Assembly (NCBI GenBank): GCA_910574455.1
Contig: CAJSYZ010000011.1
Location: 1,798,001-1,862,000 of the forward strand
From: Trichaptum fuscoviolaceum
Taxonomy: Eukaryota > Basidiomycota > Agaricomycetes > Hymenochaetales > Trichaptaceae
Direction of reading: 5' to 3'
DNA length: 64,000 nucleotides
Below are positions 1-12,983 of the stretch, piece by piece. The notes beneath the pieces were generated by a model. It had not been told where the DNA came from. It ran no database searches and worked only from the letters and a program-made list of their open reading frames with translations. The first letter of the stretch is position 1. The number at the start of each line of letters is the position of its first letter. A program made the translations under genes and the position numbers.

Positions 1-58
1 AAACGTGAGAGCAAGAGCGTAAGAGAGCGACAGCAAAATTAAGACGAAAATATACACA

Positions 59-3000
59 TTATGACAATACTTCTGCTTTAGACAATAGGTCCTTAACTTC
101 AGAGACACAGTCCTGAAGCCGCGAAGTAACAACACGCGCATTCTCGAGCAAGGGCCTAATATTCTCGGGAGTCATGGCGAGCTTGAACTCGGGAATTGGG
201 GCAATGTCGAAGACGGGCAGTCCCTTTGACGGCTTCAAGGGAACCGAGCGTACGGAAGATGGCACAGGCCGGTCTTTGCCTCTGGACCTGGGCCTTCCAG
301 ATTCGACAGGCGTCTGACGGCCAGAACGGGGCGCACTCGCAGAGTTTTCATCCACGTTGGAGAGCCTCGTAGACAAAATTTGAACTGCTGATTGATCTGG
401 GGCACCTTGGAGGGACGCTTGTGAGCTACTGAATGGATTCCGGAATGGAGTTGGTCGTGGTCGAGAGGGACTCTCGAATCGATAGGACAGTCGTTTCTTT
501 TTCCGCAGTTTCAGTGTCCCTTTCTTGTCCGCATTCTCTGGGCTATTGTCAATCTGAACGTCAACATCCGAAAGCGAGTCCATGCGATCCCAATCCGACT
601 CATCGTCCTCGTCCTCCGCCGTGCCGCGTGATTGACTACTCCCATGACTTTGACTGGAATTCGCGCTTTCGACTGTCTTGTCAAGACTATGATCCGTCGA
701 GTTAACGGGAGAGCCCTTATGCTTCTGACCGAGCCGGAAGAGCGATGCTAAAGACGGTCGCCGTGGAGAAGACTTGTGTGAGACAGAGATGCCGCTGACA
801 TGTGGATACTGAGGATAATCGCCATTCGTCGAACGGACTGAGTCAGGACCAGCACTAGTCTTAGATCGCCTACGACCTGTCGATCTGGGTGGAATCGGTA
901 AACCAGTTTGCGATAGATACGGATAATTCTCATAGTTTCTCGCTTGTGTGTTCAGAGAGGATTCGGTACTCAAGGTCGTAGATGATTGGGCTGCATCTGG
1001 CTGACTCGCTCGCGAATGGTTGCGCTTCAAAGATCGCAACATGTCCCTAATTCCTGTCATACCGAGCTTACTACTGGGACGCTTCTTCTGAGGGGAGGCA
1101 TTGCTAGCTGAAGCAGACTCCTCCGTTGGGAGCGTCAGGTTGCTTTCCATCCCTTCTCCCAGACGCCAATTCGGAGGAAAAGATCCGGGTTCAGGAATTT
1201 CAAGTGCCACTCCCTCCTTGGCAGATTCAGCGTTGTTCAGCATCTCCTTCAGAAGGAAGAGCTGGCGTTGATTTAGGTCATGCCGGCCAGTAGAGGCTCT
1301 CCAAGACAGAAGGACAGGGGGTGTTGCAGGGAAAGGATCTCTTGAATTTGAATCGATTCCAGTGAGAACGGGTTTGCCTTCGTCCCCGGCGAGTGTAATT
1401 GCACGTTCGCGGTTCTTTACGCGCACGCTTGCCGGGTCAGATTTGCTTGTTGGAAGAGAAGCTGGTGGGGACGCGTCTGGGGGGATTCCTGTCGTAGCAC
1501 CAGTACCTAGGTCGATGAGAAGTTCAGCGCATTCCCACGCGATGCGATATTTGGAATCGATGGTACGAAAGGATAGAGCCAGGAGGCCATAATCTATTCG
1601 AGGAGGTGGCGGAGGGTTAGTATTCGAACGTGCTCGTGAAACCGGCCTAGAGAAGTTGAAAAAGGTAGTCGGCGATGTAGCTCGCGAAGGTGCCTGGGGA
1701 TATTCCAACATAGTCTGTACCCGAGTCGCAAGATTGTAGTAATTTGTTCGAAGCTCCTTCATCACTAAATTACAAGATAAGTCAGAGAATAAGTCAACAT
1801 ACTTTTCGAAGGACTGAGAGGAATAAAAGCCTACTTTCGACGTGATTTGCAAATTCCCTCACTCTCGTTAAATCCCGCTTTAAACCGTCCTGAGCCCGGC
1901 TAATGCGCGAAGGAATCTTCAAGTCACCTAAAGAATTCCGTCGATGCACATTCGACGACGCGCTTCCCCCGGTACCTGTAGGATTCTGAGAGGCACGTCC
2001 CAGAGACGCCGCTTGGGAAGGCGATGCGTTCAATCTCGCCATCGCACTCTGCGACGCTCGACTTGGTGGAGGAGTAGCGAACGAGGACGATTTTGAGTGA
2101 GAGAGGGTCGGCTCGCCTGGTCGCCGTGGTAGAGGGGCAAGTGTTGACTTCTCCACTGGGGAGCCGATATCGACTGACAAAGACGAAGATGTCGCAATCT
2201 TGATCTGTGCTTTGGAAATCTCAGAGGCATGAAGGGGAGGTCCTAGTTCAAGGGCGGGAAGCAACCCTTTTCCTGAAGGCTCTTCTGGCTCAAATTCTAT
2301 CGGAGTTTCAGACCTCGAACTAGTTCCGCTGAGACGAGGAAGCTCATTCCTTGGAAGTGGCGGCGGGGGAGTGGTTTCAACCATCATGTCATCGGCCCCT
2401 CCACTTTTCCCTCGTTTGTGTCGCTTCTGGCCACCAACAAGGCTAATGCGACGCATGCTACCCATGAATCCTCGACTACCCTCCTTTTTCTCTGGAGTTT
2501 GACCGATCGTGTCCTCCTTCCCCTGAATCAACGAGGTAGATAGAGAGCGGGCTGAGGGACTTGGAGCTATAGCGTGCGTGTCGTGAGCAGCAGATGCAGA
2601 GACATGACGCGGGAAAATCGTGGGACGGTTCGAGGTGGAGGGTGTCTGAGGTGGCAAGCGAGGGCGCAGTCGGCTAGGCGTCTGTGGTATATCGACAGGA
2701 ACTGATGATGGTTGGGGAGTAGGTGATGGAGTCATTCTCATGTCTCCATTGGTATCCACTCTGCCTTCCGGATGATCAGTAGAGTGCGGTTTGCTACTTG
2801 AGATCAGTTTCGAGCCGAATGCTTTGATACGTAACTTCCTGGGAGAAGCTAGTCCAGTCTCGAAAACTTCGCCCGATGATACCTGTAATTCTGCTCTCGA
2901 TTTCCCCTTCTTAGACTCCCGTGAAGCATCGCTGCTCGCGCTCAGCCTCGCTTTGGCGGGTGTTTGATCTTGCTCTTCCTTAGACCCAAATGTCCCAGAA

Positions 3001-4498
3001 ACGTCCCGAAAAAACTTGTTTCTCGGGACAGCGGGGACAGGTGAAGAGGATGACTGAATGTAAGAGGAGTGAGGGCGCGGCGTCTTGTTATTATCATACC
3101 TGTCTGCCTCGACTATAGCCGCAAAAGACGATGGACCACCTGCTGCTATGACTTCTGACGGTCCCGTGGAAGCTCGTTTCTTTCGAGTTCCAGCGCTCCA
3201 TCGTTTCACAGACCCTAAACGCGAAAAAAGGGGACTCTTTGGTGGAGGGGAGGTAGCGGGCGGAGCTTGAGACGGCGAACCAAGATCTACAGTCATTGGT
3301 GAGGATGATGATTCTTGAGCTCGAGCAGGAGTAGGAGCAACAAGCGCTGGTGGAGGGGTACTGGGTTGTGTTCGATTTTCCGGCGTGACCGGACGATAAG
3401 GCATATGCGCATATGGACCCAGAGCGACGTCAACTGTGGGTGTCAATTCCGACCGGTCATCTAATTCGATTATGTTACTTTCGAGGTGCGGTGGTCTGCT
3501 CTTCTTCCGCAAACGACGCCGTTCACGAGTACCTCTATTTGGACTAACTGGAGGAAAGCGGCCGGTGATGTGCTGGTGGTGACTGTGACTGGGAGACGAA
3601 GAACCTGCTGAATGCGTACGCCGAAGATGGAGCGTCGAACCGTAATTCCCTGAAGCAGAGTCGCGACCGCCGCTGACAGTGGTAGGAATAGAGAATACAG
3701 AGAGTGTCGGAGATCGAGGAAATGGTGCAGGGTCTGAAGGAAGTGCGCCAGATGGAATTGTTGGGAGGTAGGGTGGCAAAGGAGGAACGGGCGGGATGTC
3801 TGTATTGAGAGCTGCGAGTGGACGACGTCTGGATTTTTGAGTGACAGTTCTATCGTCTTCGTCCCTCCCAAAACCCAGTTCCTCATCGTCAGACGAGTCC
3901 CACGACGCGTCGCCTCGGGACCGCTTTGAGCTTGGGGAAGCGTCGACACCCATCTCGAAATCCTCATCCCAATTCTCCTCTTGGCTGAGCGGCACCGACA
4001 TTGAGCGTCGATGCGATGCGCGTACCGGTGAGTCTACCTTGTCCACGAAATCGTCGTCCCAATTCTCTTCTGAGCTTACTGGGAGCTTGCCGCGGGCTTT
4101 GTGCGATATTGGAGATTCAGACCAGGCTCGCAAGTGGTCTGCTGTCGTAATGTCTATACCAGCTGGACGCTTCGAAGGCCCAGCTTCTGCACAAATTTTA
4201 GAGCTACTTTGCTGGCAAGTACTTGTCACTCACCTTTATCGAACGCGTTCTCTCCTGCAATTGTCCTTTGCAGCATTTCTCTGCTGTCGCGTGCCTTGTC
4301 CGACCTACGCCGAGACGAACTACTTGGCATGTTCTCATTCTTGTCATCTTGCATGAATTCAAAGTCTTCGTCCCAGATTTCAGAGGGGGCTACAAAGGGG
4401 AGCATGTTGAGTACTTTAAATTGACTTGTACTGGTACACGAACGAGTCTGGTTGGGTGGTCTTCGAGCATTCGTATCAAGCTCTTGAAGGGCTGTCAT
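59..4498 (-). CDS. Large Ser/Pro-rich protein with WDxDF motifs (possible Byr4/Bfa1-like)
   Basis: My model has three exons, 4498-4234, 4186-1835 and 1764-59, joined by GT-AG introns of 47 and 70 bp that keep frame. It gives about 1440 residues. The N-terminal part carries three similar acidic motifs (EIWDEDFEF, ENWDDDFVD and ENWDEDFEM). A very long low-complexity region rich in Ser, Pro, Thr and Arg follows. A more ordered C-terminal end of about 570 residues has stretches such as YYNLATRVQTML and FRTIDSKYRIAWECAELL. No catalytic domain, signal peptide or membrane segment is visible. Repeated WDDDF-type motifs recall fungal Byr4/Bfa1 regulators of the septation network, but this is a weak resemblance. 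Codons upstream of ATG 4498 also read open back to about 4586, so the true start could lie in an upstream exon. An optional 48-bp in-frame intron may lie near 4400-4450. Confidence 0.6.
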
Positions 4499-5387
4499 TA
4501 CCGTCGTTGAGGAGGGAATTGGGTCGCATACGCGATTAAAGCCGTCGATGTCGTGGGTGTAGAGGTCGTGGATGTTGAACGCGTTCCAAGTACAATGTCA
4601 ACAAACGCTTTCCCGAGTATTTGCACGTATTTATTTTTTATGTCACGGTACCACTTCAAGTTGAAGAAGAAACGCCACCTTTTTTGGATACTATCCCCGT
4701 TATGTAATTCAAGTTGTATGTTTCCTTCTTACCCTCGTTGACAACAACAACCACGGGCTTCAGCTTTACTGTGCAATCAGCGTCGTATTTGTTTATGTAA
4801 CTACCTCTGCTGCGTTCTACGACTTAACCAACTAAATACCATTCCGCCTCAACAGTCTACTGTGTGTGTGGCTCGTCCTTCAGACAGCAAGACCCACTCA
4901 ATAAAGTCATCCTAATCAATTCATGGTGAAGACATCAGTGTCCTACATACTAGGAGCGAACTGATCGTGACAGTGCTGAAATCCTCACACACTCAACAAG
5001 ATAGAGGTGGAGAACCGAACCATATATTGCCTCCGCTTAATACACAGCAGAATCCGTATTCTATCTGTCTACCATTTGGTATACTGTAAACACTTTCAAA
5101 CGATAAACTAGGGCGAAAACGAGTGCGGACAACCAGATACATATGTATGTCCTGCAATCAAGCAACTCGTGAGACAATTACGGGAAGCTGGGCTGGGGAA
5201 ATGGAGAGCGAGCGTGGGTGTGGGTGGGCTTCGACTCATCGTTTGCGACAATCACTATCAAACTTCTCTAGACAGAAGGATGAGCGAGCTATTGACCGTC
5301 GCAATATCCGTGAGAATCGTCTCTGCGTCAGCCCTATTGTTTGCAAAGGTCAGGCTCGGAATATGTGTCAACCTATCAGATGAGTGC
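4499..5387. other. Intergenic, no gene seen
   Basis: This stretch holds only short overlapping reading frames with no domain or splice pattern that I can support. It separates the large WDxDF protein from the small secreted protein, both on the minus strand, so it should hold the promoter of the former and the 3' end of the latter. Confidence 0.5.
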
Positions 5388-5759
5388 TTACATGACCACG
5401 GCAGCGTTGGGTTGCTTCTTTGCCTTCGCGTTGGTTTTCAGCGCAGTGATGAGCTTGTTGACGTGCTTTTTCAAAGTAGCGAGATCTTTCTTGGCTTTCG
5501 CGATGTCCGATCTGCCCAGAAGAAAAGCTGAGAGATGTTCGAATGAGATCAAGTATCAACACGTACTTGACGTCTGTAGGTGTTGCTCTAGCAATGTTCA
5601 CATCCCGAACGAGCAGAGCTTCTTGGACCTCAGCATCAACGTCTTGGAGAGGGATTTTTCGGAGGACTCACATGTGAGGTCATCGCGGACCGTAGCGCCG
5701 TTGGCAGACGCAAAGAGAGCGCAGGCCGCGATGAGGGAGAAGAAGGTGGTGAAACGCAT
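5388..5759 (-). CDS. Tiny secreted protein, lysine-rich C-terminus
   Basis: This is a three-exon gene, 5759-5672, 5618-5567 and 5511-5388, with introns of 53 and 55 bp, coding 87 residues. It starts MRFTTFFSLIAACALFASANG, a clear signal peptide with likely cleavage after ASANG or nearby. The mature peptide is about 65 residues. It ends in a Lys/Ala-rich amphipathic stretch (AKKDLATLKKHVNKL, then TNAKAKKQPNAAVVM). It has no cysteine outside the signal peptide. The first acceptor (AAG at 5619) is chosen because alternatives give stops or introns that are too short. A TATA box lies 73 bp upstream. Function is unknown. It looks like a small secreted protein or effector-type peptide of a basidiomycete. 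Confidence 0.65.
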
Positions 5760-5831
5760 CGTGAAGAGACTCGTGGAATTGAACTGCTTGACGCTGCGAT
5801 GTCCTTGCTGACATTCTATGAAAACATCAGC

Positions 5832-5838
5832 TTTTATA
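5832..5838 (-). promoter_or_regulatory. TATA box of the tiny secreted protein gene
   Basis: On the minus strand the sequence reads GGTATAAAAGC, a strong TATA element, 73 bp before the ATG at 5759. This spacing fits a short 5' UTR and supports the small gene model. Confidence 0.55.
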
Positions 5839-5839
5839 C

Positions 5840-8800
5840 CTCGGTGAAGTCGACGGGAAATGGGACGCTCGGCAACAATGCAACGTCGGTTACGCGTGAC
5901 GGGGTGAAGAGTGAGTTAATTTGTATTATAAGGCCGTGGACAAGTTGAAGTTCCGCAAACCGTCCAACCATACCTTCTCTACGTGACACCAGGTGACAGC
6001 TCAGCCAAAACCTTTGACTTGTTAAATGCAACTTGAATGTAACCGAAGTCTCGGGCGTTAGTCTCTTTCAAGACGTGGCAATTTCTCAAGGCTGCATGGC
6101 CTGAGCTTGGCAACCTCTCAGTTTTCTTCACGTCCGGGTCAGCGAGTCTCCTAATTCGGCTCGGTACCTCTGCTTCAAGTTGTCAGAAAGTCTCCTGGAG
6201 GCTGTGTCTGGACTACTATTTAACTCCCGTGTTTCTTCAAGCACTCCGCTTTGTCTCTTGTGCACAGAGAAGGATTCGGATTGTGGTCTCCCAATCAATC
6301 GCGCGCAAGAATTTGTAGCTTATAGTTCTCTACCTACTTTCATTGCACTAATACCTAGTATAAGCGACCCCGCTCTCCTCGCCGGTTTAGTGTAATATTT
6401 ACATACCCTTCAAAGGCAGTACCTTTTGCTCTCCCTTTGAAGACTATGATCTTGACTCTTTTCTGCAGAGAATTTGATTACTTCCTTATTATTGGCAGAT
6501 TTTGGTGAACCACGTTGGAGGTGAGTATTTTCTATATAACCTGTAGTCAATCAGACGATCATAGCATACTCTGGATCTTCAGCTGCGACATCATAGCGCT
6601 TGGAGTGTTGCGGTCCTCCCGGACCATGTGTTTTGTTATTTTCGCGTACAAGTAATGCTGCATCAGCACTCTGTAGCGCCATTAGAACCATCAACATACG
6701 GTTTGACTATGTGCATCCTACTACTTGGTCAACTGTAGAAGAATATCTCAACACTCCCTGCTCATATTCAAGTGGACACCGAAAGATTTAGTGTCACTTA
6801 CTAAAGTAGTGGAGCTTGAAGTTGGCCCGGCTCCCGGGCCGAGTCGCCGGAAACTTGAAGCCTAAGCACGTGCAAATAATGAGGTAAGCGACACGTCGTG
6901 GACGATGCGTTGTCTCGTGGCGCCGACAGAGACGACGACAACGACGCAGCGCGCGCACCCACTGGCCCTGCAATGGACTCGTCACTGCAGACATTACTCG
7001 AAGGGAAAATTGTGAGCAATTCGTCTTAATCTCTTATAGAAGACGCTGGACAGCTGGTGACTGGTTTAGGACTTCGAAGGCCAGAAGTTAGTTGAGACGC
7101 TCGTTAGGATTGTGTTGATTTCCAGTACAGTGCGTATAACCGCCTCCTCATGGCTTCAGCTTATTCATTGGGCTATGACAGATCTTGGCTTTCTTCTCCG
7201 GACTTGTGCTGCAATCACTACAAGTGACATTTGGAGTTTTGGGGCTTTCCACAGCTTTATTGTCTCTGGTGCGTTTGTTTAGACGTTCCTAGAAGACAAC
7301 ATGTAGCTCACCAAGACCTTCTCTTGCGAAGGTCGTCATACCTCCCTGGCCAATATACAATAAGCATCCTGTAAAATGGCTTCCAGTTGTAAAGACGGGG
7401 AAAAAGGACTGAAGACGCCTTGCTCTTGATTTCGTCGACTTGCATATTCCATACTCCGCAAGAGAACCTCACCCGAACCTCACCCGTTTCTTCTGTATAA
7501 TTTAGTAAGATCGGCTTCTCTCTCATCAAGCACTATCAGCTGCTCTTGTTCCTTATATCACTATTCTTGATTTTGCACCATTGCCACTCACGACATTCGC
7601 TAATTTTAGACTGGTACGGACCGAAAACAATGGGCCTACTGCGAATGTGAAAACGAAATATGGCAAGCGAAACCATCGGGTGTAATCTCTTGGTCGTAGA
7701 ACTCATGTATGTTTGTGTGTCGCCGGAATTCTCATCGTATTGCCTAACATGTGATCCGACTACGCCAGCGCTTTTATGACCTCTACAGTCCTCATCTGAC
7801 GATTTTCAAGACGGTCATATTAGCGAATTGAATCAATAAGTTGTGATATACGATCTATTCGATTCATTGGATACTGATACGTCACGGAACATGAAGACGG
7901 TAATGGCCGGTGGCTTGTTGAAAATGATTCATTCGAGCATCGTACCGATTCTCCCGTTAGCTAATTCTCAAAGTCATACTATCTGGGTTCTGTAGACTCA
8001 TTCCGACTCCTCGCCGATATATAGAGTGGAGGCTCGGATCTTACATCAAGCCCTATGGAATCCGCATCGTCAGTCTCGCGCGTATCGCGTTGACTGCTAT
8101 CAGTTTGACGCTGATTGCTTCAACCCCTATATTCTGCTAGTCGGAAAAGCTCACTGTCCGTCTACGTCGTCCCCTCTCCATTCTTTTAACCGGAGAAACC
8201 AGTCACTTGCGACCTGTAAGTAACCTTATTCACAGATACGTTCGGCAGCAAAAACAAGCGAACGAGTAATTGTCCCACATCGAGTCCATTTCCAAGTACA
8301 CGTTGAAGAATTCTGATGATACTTTAGATACGTTGCAGAAACACGTGCGATCTGACGGTCTGCGGCAACGATTTATCGTCGTTCGGAATCTGCTGTTTTA
8401 GGCTCACTCTAATCTTGAAGGCTGAGTCTACGCGTAACGAAATGCCCCCTCCGTCCCGCAAGACCTGTGGTATACGGAACAGCTGTTCCGCATCACTATC
8501 ACTGGCCCACTGTCGCCGACTCGCTTTCTGACGTGCACAGCAGTCCCCTGAGTCATGGATTGGACCTGAGAGGTCTTATTGCCCCTCGTTACGCGCCCAT
8601 GGCCTGCTAGTGCAACTCAACTAGATATGCATCGTGAAAAATATGCTCACTCGTCACCCTTTGTTGAATAGACGCTTTGTGCGAACGCATAGCATAGACG
8701 AATGAAGTCTTAGACCACGACGGTATTCGATTCACTCGGAAACCTTCAAGAACTTACCATCTGTGGACTTGCTAGCACGTGCATAGGTTCGGACCGTTCC

Positions 8801-9239
8801 CCGTGTTAATAAACGAGAACTTATCGGCACAACTTGCTGATGCTTGTACCAAAGTAACGCTGACTAACGGTAGGTAACCGCTTCATTCTTCATCGCCAGA
8901 TTACCGCCCTAATACAACTTTCAAGAAATTTGATTATACTTGGTTCCTGCGCTGTGCTCGTGCTCTGCATCGCCATGCTGCTTTAGTATTATCTTTGGGC
9001 CGCGGCGTTCCCGCCGTCAGATTTCCGATTGTGGAGGTGGGATGGATCCCAATAAGCATCGCCGGCCCATATTCAGGCTCTATCGGGCGTCTGTTTCCTA
9101 TATAAATAACCGTGACGGAGGCATTTCAGCTCGCACTATCTTCCCACTCACAACCTTATGCGCTACTAACCACTACCGCAAATTGTACCATACTCTAACA
9201 CCATACGCGACTCTTTACACACTCGTTTAACTTTTGTTT
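5840..9239. other. 3.4-kb stretch without a supportable gene
   Basis: Only short frames occur on both strands. None shows a signal peptide, a domain or a chain of in-phase splice sites. I saw no inverted repeats, RNA gene or tandem repeat. It may contain upstream regulatory sequence for the transcription factor gene that starts at 9240, or decayed sequence. Confidence 0.5.
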
Positions 9240-12200
9240 ATGGACGCCTCTAGTTCTACTCGGGCATATACGCCTGAACTCGGGAAGGGCGCGAAGCGTC
9301 CTCGAACTGTTATTCAGCCGTATGCTCCAAGTGCATGCAACATCTGCAGGAAAGCGTAAGTCACTCACTTGATCTCATGACCTTATTCATTAATGTCTCT
9401 TCACAGGAGAACAAAGTGCAAAGGTTCGCCTGTTTGCGAACGTTGTGCCAGACTCGGCCATGAGGTTAGTTTTATAATATCATAGTCGAGTATAAAGCAT
9501 TTTTCTTATGTATATCTGTGGTCTTATTTGCAGTGTACTAGAGGACCCGACCATCGCAAGGCTATCACGCGGCACCACGAACAGAATTTAAGGCATCAGA
9601 ATGAGGAACTCCAAGCTCGGGTCGCGGCGCTTACTGAACGACTGCATCTAAAGGACAATGAGATCTCACATCTACGTGCTCAGACTGGGGCCAGCAGCCT
9701 ACACACATTGTCACCAGCAGCATCCCCACTCAGTGGTGGTCAGCGCCTCTTGCTGTCGCCGCATACGCCTAATCTCGAGGTCACTGTTTTGACAGATGCC
9801 AGTGTTTCCGATGATAGCCACTCTGACAAAGGCAAGGGTACCCAGTCGGCAACGTCTCATGCGCCGTGCTCTGAGAGTGAGTCAGAATCAAGTAGCGAAA
9901 GCGAAAGCGACGAATCCGAGGATGAAATCATCAACGTTGAGGGAAAGGCGAATTTATTTGTGAGTACATTTACATTCCCTCGCGAATTCGAGATGAAAAG
10001 ATGATCATTTACACGCATGATAAAGAGAGTACCCGGTCATATCAGCAGGACGGGTATCACAACTCCTTTTAGGTCCCGTCTGGGGAAGCGGCGCACTAGG
10101 TCACAGCGTATGCTGCGCTTCCGACGGAGGGGAAGTAGCCCTGAATGCACGGAACGACATGTTCTCTTCCTTCCAATAATGAGTCAGGAAGAAAAGAAAT
10201 CTCACTGCACCTGCGAAATACCTTGTTGGGCACGTTACCTCCCTCAAGATATCTCGTTCTCAAGGGAAGCTCACGATCTGTACGTTGTCTAATCGAGTTT
10301 ATATACCTAATTAATCCGTATTGATGCTTATCTTGGATGTCTTGACAGACTTCTTGATAGATTCTTCACGTTCTACGGCTCCTGGTGCTTACGTGTTATC
10401 CCGGAGTATTTCTTACGGGACATGTATCAGTATTTGCATACCAGCATGCCTTCTCCCTCTCCGCGAACGGCGCATTATAGTCCATTTCTTCATCTTGCCA
10501 TTCTATCGGTTGCTACCGCGTTTTCGGACGACCCCGTCATCGTGAACAAGGATACGCGGAAGAAGTTTGCAGACTTATGCAAATCACGCATAGAAGATGA
10601 ACTCGGTGCACCTTCGTTAAGTGCAATTCAGGGCCTGGGCCTTTTAGGCTCATACCACAGTGGCCTGGGGCAACAGACTCTCGGGTTTGTTTACTTCGGT
10701 GAGCTTGGCGGACTTACTCGGTTTCTCACCGCCGTGGAACAGTTCAACGTTCTAATTCAATCATCTTCTATTAGGTATGAGTTCGCGTATCAGTCAAGCT
10801 CGTTAGCAAAATCCACACATTGGCGCTGAGACTAGACTAACTCATTTATGCGTAGTTGGTCTACAAGCAGATGGGTCGCAATGGGTCGAGAAAGGCCGCA
10901 TGACTCAGGGGGACTTGTTCAACCGCTATTGGTGCTATAACATGGAATGTGCACAGGTACATAATAAAACTCTATCACATATTTCTTGCTAAACAGGGGC
11001 ACCGTAGGACGCTTGTTGGTCGCTGTACGTTGGCCGCGAATTCGGTCTTCCAGCAGGCCAGAAGGATCCTTTAGATCTTGTCAACCTCGCCGATCCCATC
11101 CTCGACACCCAGTCATGGCGTCAAGTAGGCTGCAACCCACCCATCTGTCGCACGTTCACCACCTTTCTCTATTCTTGTACTCTCTTGCGACTTGCGGAAC
11201 AGATCATGTCTGCGATGTAAGTGCTCCAGCCCCTTCCTGAGTAACTGAACCTCATCCGTGGGGCAACCCAAAATTTCTAGGACGAAGATCAGCCATGGTG
11301 ATAATGGTAGCGAACTCAAGCTTTTGATTGCAGAGATTGAGTGCGTGTCATTCTTAGTTCAACGGTTTACATATTTAGATTAAGACAACTTCCAGTTTGC
11401 AGCTTTTGACTTGGAAAGAGAACCTCCCAGAAGAGCTTTCTATTAACACGAACGTTTCGAAGAGGCGATGGATCCCACCGCACATCCTCATGATGCATTG
11501 CGCTTATTGGTGGCTGATGATATTACTTCATCGACCATTTTACCGTCGCAAGAAATGTGGCGGCCAACACAACGACTTCAGTGTTAGCGTATGTTACTTA
11601 TGTTCATCCCTGGATAATGGAATGTACTAAAGTATTGGCCTCAGAGATGCAATCTTGCTGCCAAGGAGATCCTCGCTCTCGTCCGTTTGTGGCGTCAAAC
11701 GCACGAGACCGTACGCTATGCGCCACTAGATTTCATCCAAGTTGTCTTCGCATCGGGCACTGTCTATCTACTGGCTGCGCACCAGTCTCTCGCAATGCGC
11801 ACGACGAGGCCCGCTATAGCTGCCCATACGGACGCTTTGGAGAAGGTGCAGGAAGCTATCGGCATCCTTGAAGAGCTTGGCCAGTCCTGGCCCGGGGCGT
11901 TCAAGATTGCAAACATCTTCCGCAAGTTGAGTGACGCACAGAAGCAGCGTATGAGAGTTAGGTTGCAATACCTACAAATGAGGAGACTAACGGGTAACAA
12001 TCCTGAAGCGATGCGTTCAGGTAAGTCTCCCATCCACTGATTGATAGCCATGTACTTAAGGTCGTTTGATGTTTGCAGATTCCCCGACAATTGCAGAGCA
12101 GTCTAGCGATATGTACTCTACGAACGAGTCTGGAATTCACCATCAGTCGCCACCGCTTATTGTGCAGCCTACATCTGAAGTTGGCATTCTAAGTTTAAAC

Positions 12201-12551
12201 AGCAATCTCGCCTACGGTGTCGGCAACCGCAATTTGGAGACTGGGTTTGGTGCGGAATCTGAATATTCGGGCTGGCCGGGCGATATGCTTCAAGTGAACG
12301 GTGCCTCCTTGGAGATGATCCCGCAAGAATTCCCCATGGACGATGTGTCCGTGTTCGACTTCACGCGCACTGGATGGGTCATGGCTGATGGAAGTAGCTT
12401 CGCTGAGCAACCCTTCGCTGTGGAAGTAGGCGACCAAGCTGTTTACTCTAACAGCTTAACTTTTGACTTCGGCAATCTTTTCTCAAACGGTCAAGGTGAT
12501 GCAGGTGACAGAGAGCTTTTCGAACTTATACAAATGGATTTTGGTATGTAA
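9240..12551 (+). CDS. Zn(2)Cys(6) fungal transcription factor
   Basis: This is a multi-exon gene. The binuclear cluster is split over three exons (9240-9355, 9407-9464, 9534-9959). It reads CNICRKARTKC, then C-x5-C-x2-C-x6-C, which is the complete six-cysteine spacing. A short coiled-coil-like linker (NLRHQNEELQARVAALTERL) and an acidic Ser/Glu run follow. The middle homology region lies in exons 10349-10698, 10775-10801, 10856-10956, 11008-11216, 11281-11340, 11396-11588 and 11645-12020. It shows the usual FYGSWCLRVIPEYFLRDMY, FGMSSRISQALGL, RYWCYNMECAQ and SLYVGREFGLP blocks. The last exon (12079-12551) is acidic and ends ELIQMDFGM, a plausible activation domain. It should be a nuclear DNA-binding regulator with unknown targets. 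The exon between about 9960 and 10279 is unresolved: it clearly contains RYLPQDISFSREAHDL at its end, but I could not place its start. Confidence 0.85.
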
Positions 12552-12983
12552 TAGCAGTGATAATGAAACCATAGCATACACCTTCATCTCCTATGTATTT
12601 CTTCACACACTTCGCAAGAAATCGGTATCTTACCTATTTACAATAGTAAAGCTTTTCATCTTCATCTTACTTTCCGTTATCTTCATGGCATACATGTCTT
12701 ACCACACTTCATATGTATAGCCATTGAATATATGTACAATAATAGTGTTTGCCTGTGTATGGCTGTATTGCAAGCATAGCTTTGAGACGAAGCACATCGG
12801 AGAACGTCCACACATTTTAGCCTTTAATCAGGGGGTATGAGCAAAATACTTTCCCCTTTGCTCTCAATCTATGAATGAGTCTGCGTTTATGAGTGCGTGG
12901 CGAGGAAGCTATATATCGAAGGAAACTGCTCGGACGCACAAGCATATCAATTCCGCATAGCTTGAAAATCTCTTGAGAAGAAT
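12552..12983. other. Intergenic between transcription factor and secreted protein genes
   Basis: This AT-rich stretch has no gene. It contains the 3' UTR of the transcription factor. A TATA-like run (CTATATAT, near 12909) lies about 75 bp upstream of the ATG at 12984. Confidence 0.4.

Noticed and set aside
433..705. Plus-strand open frame in the first gene
   Set aside because: It is antisense to a long coding exon on the minus strand and shows no domain.
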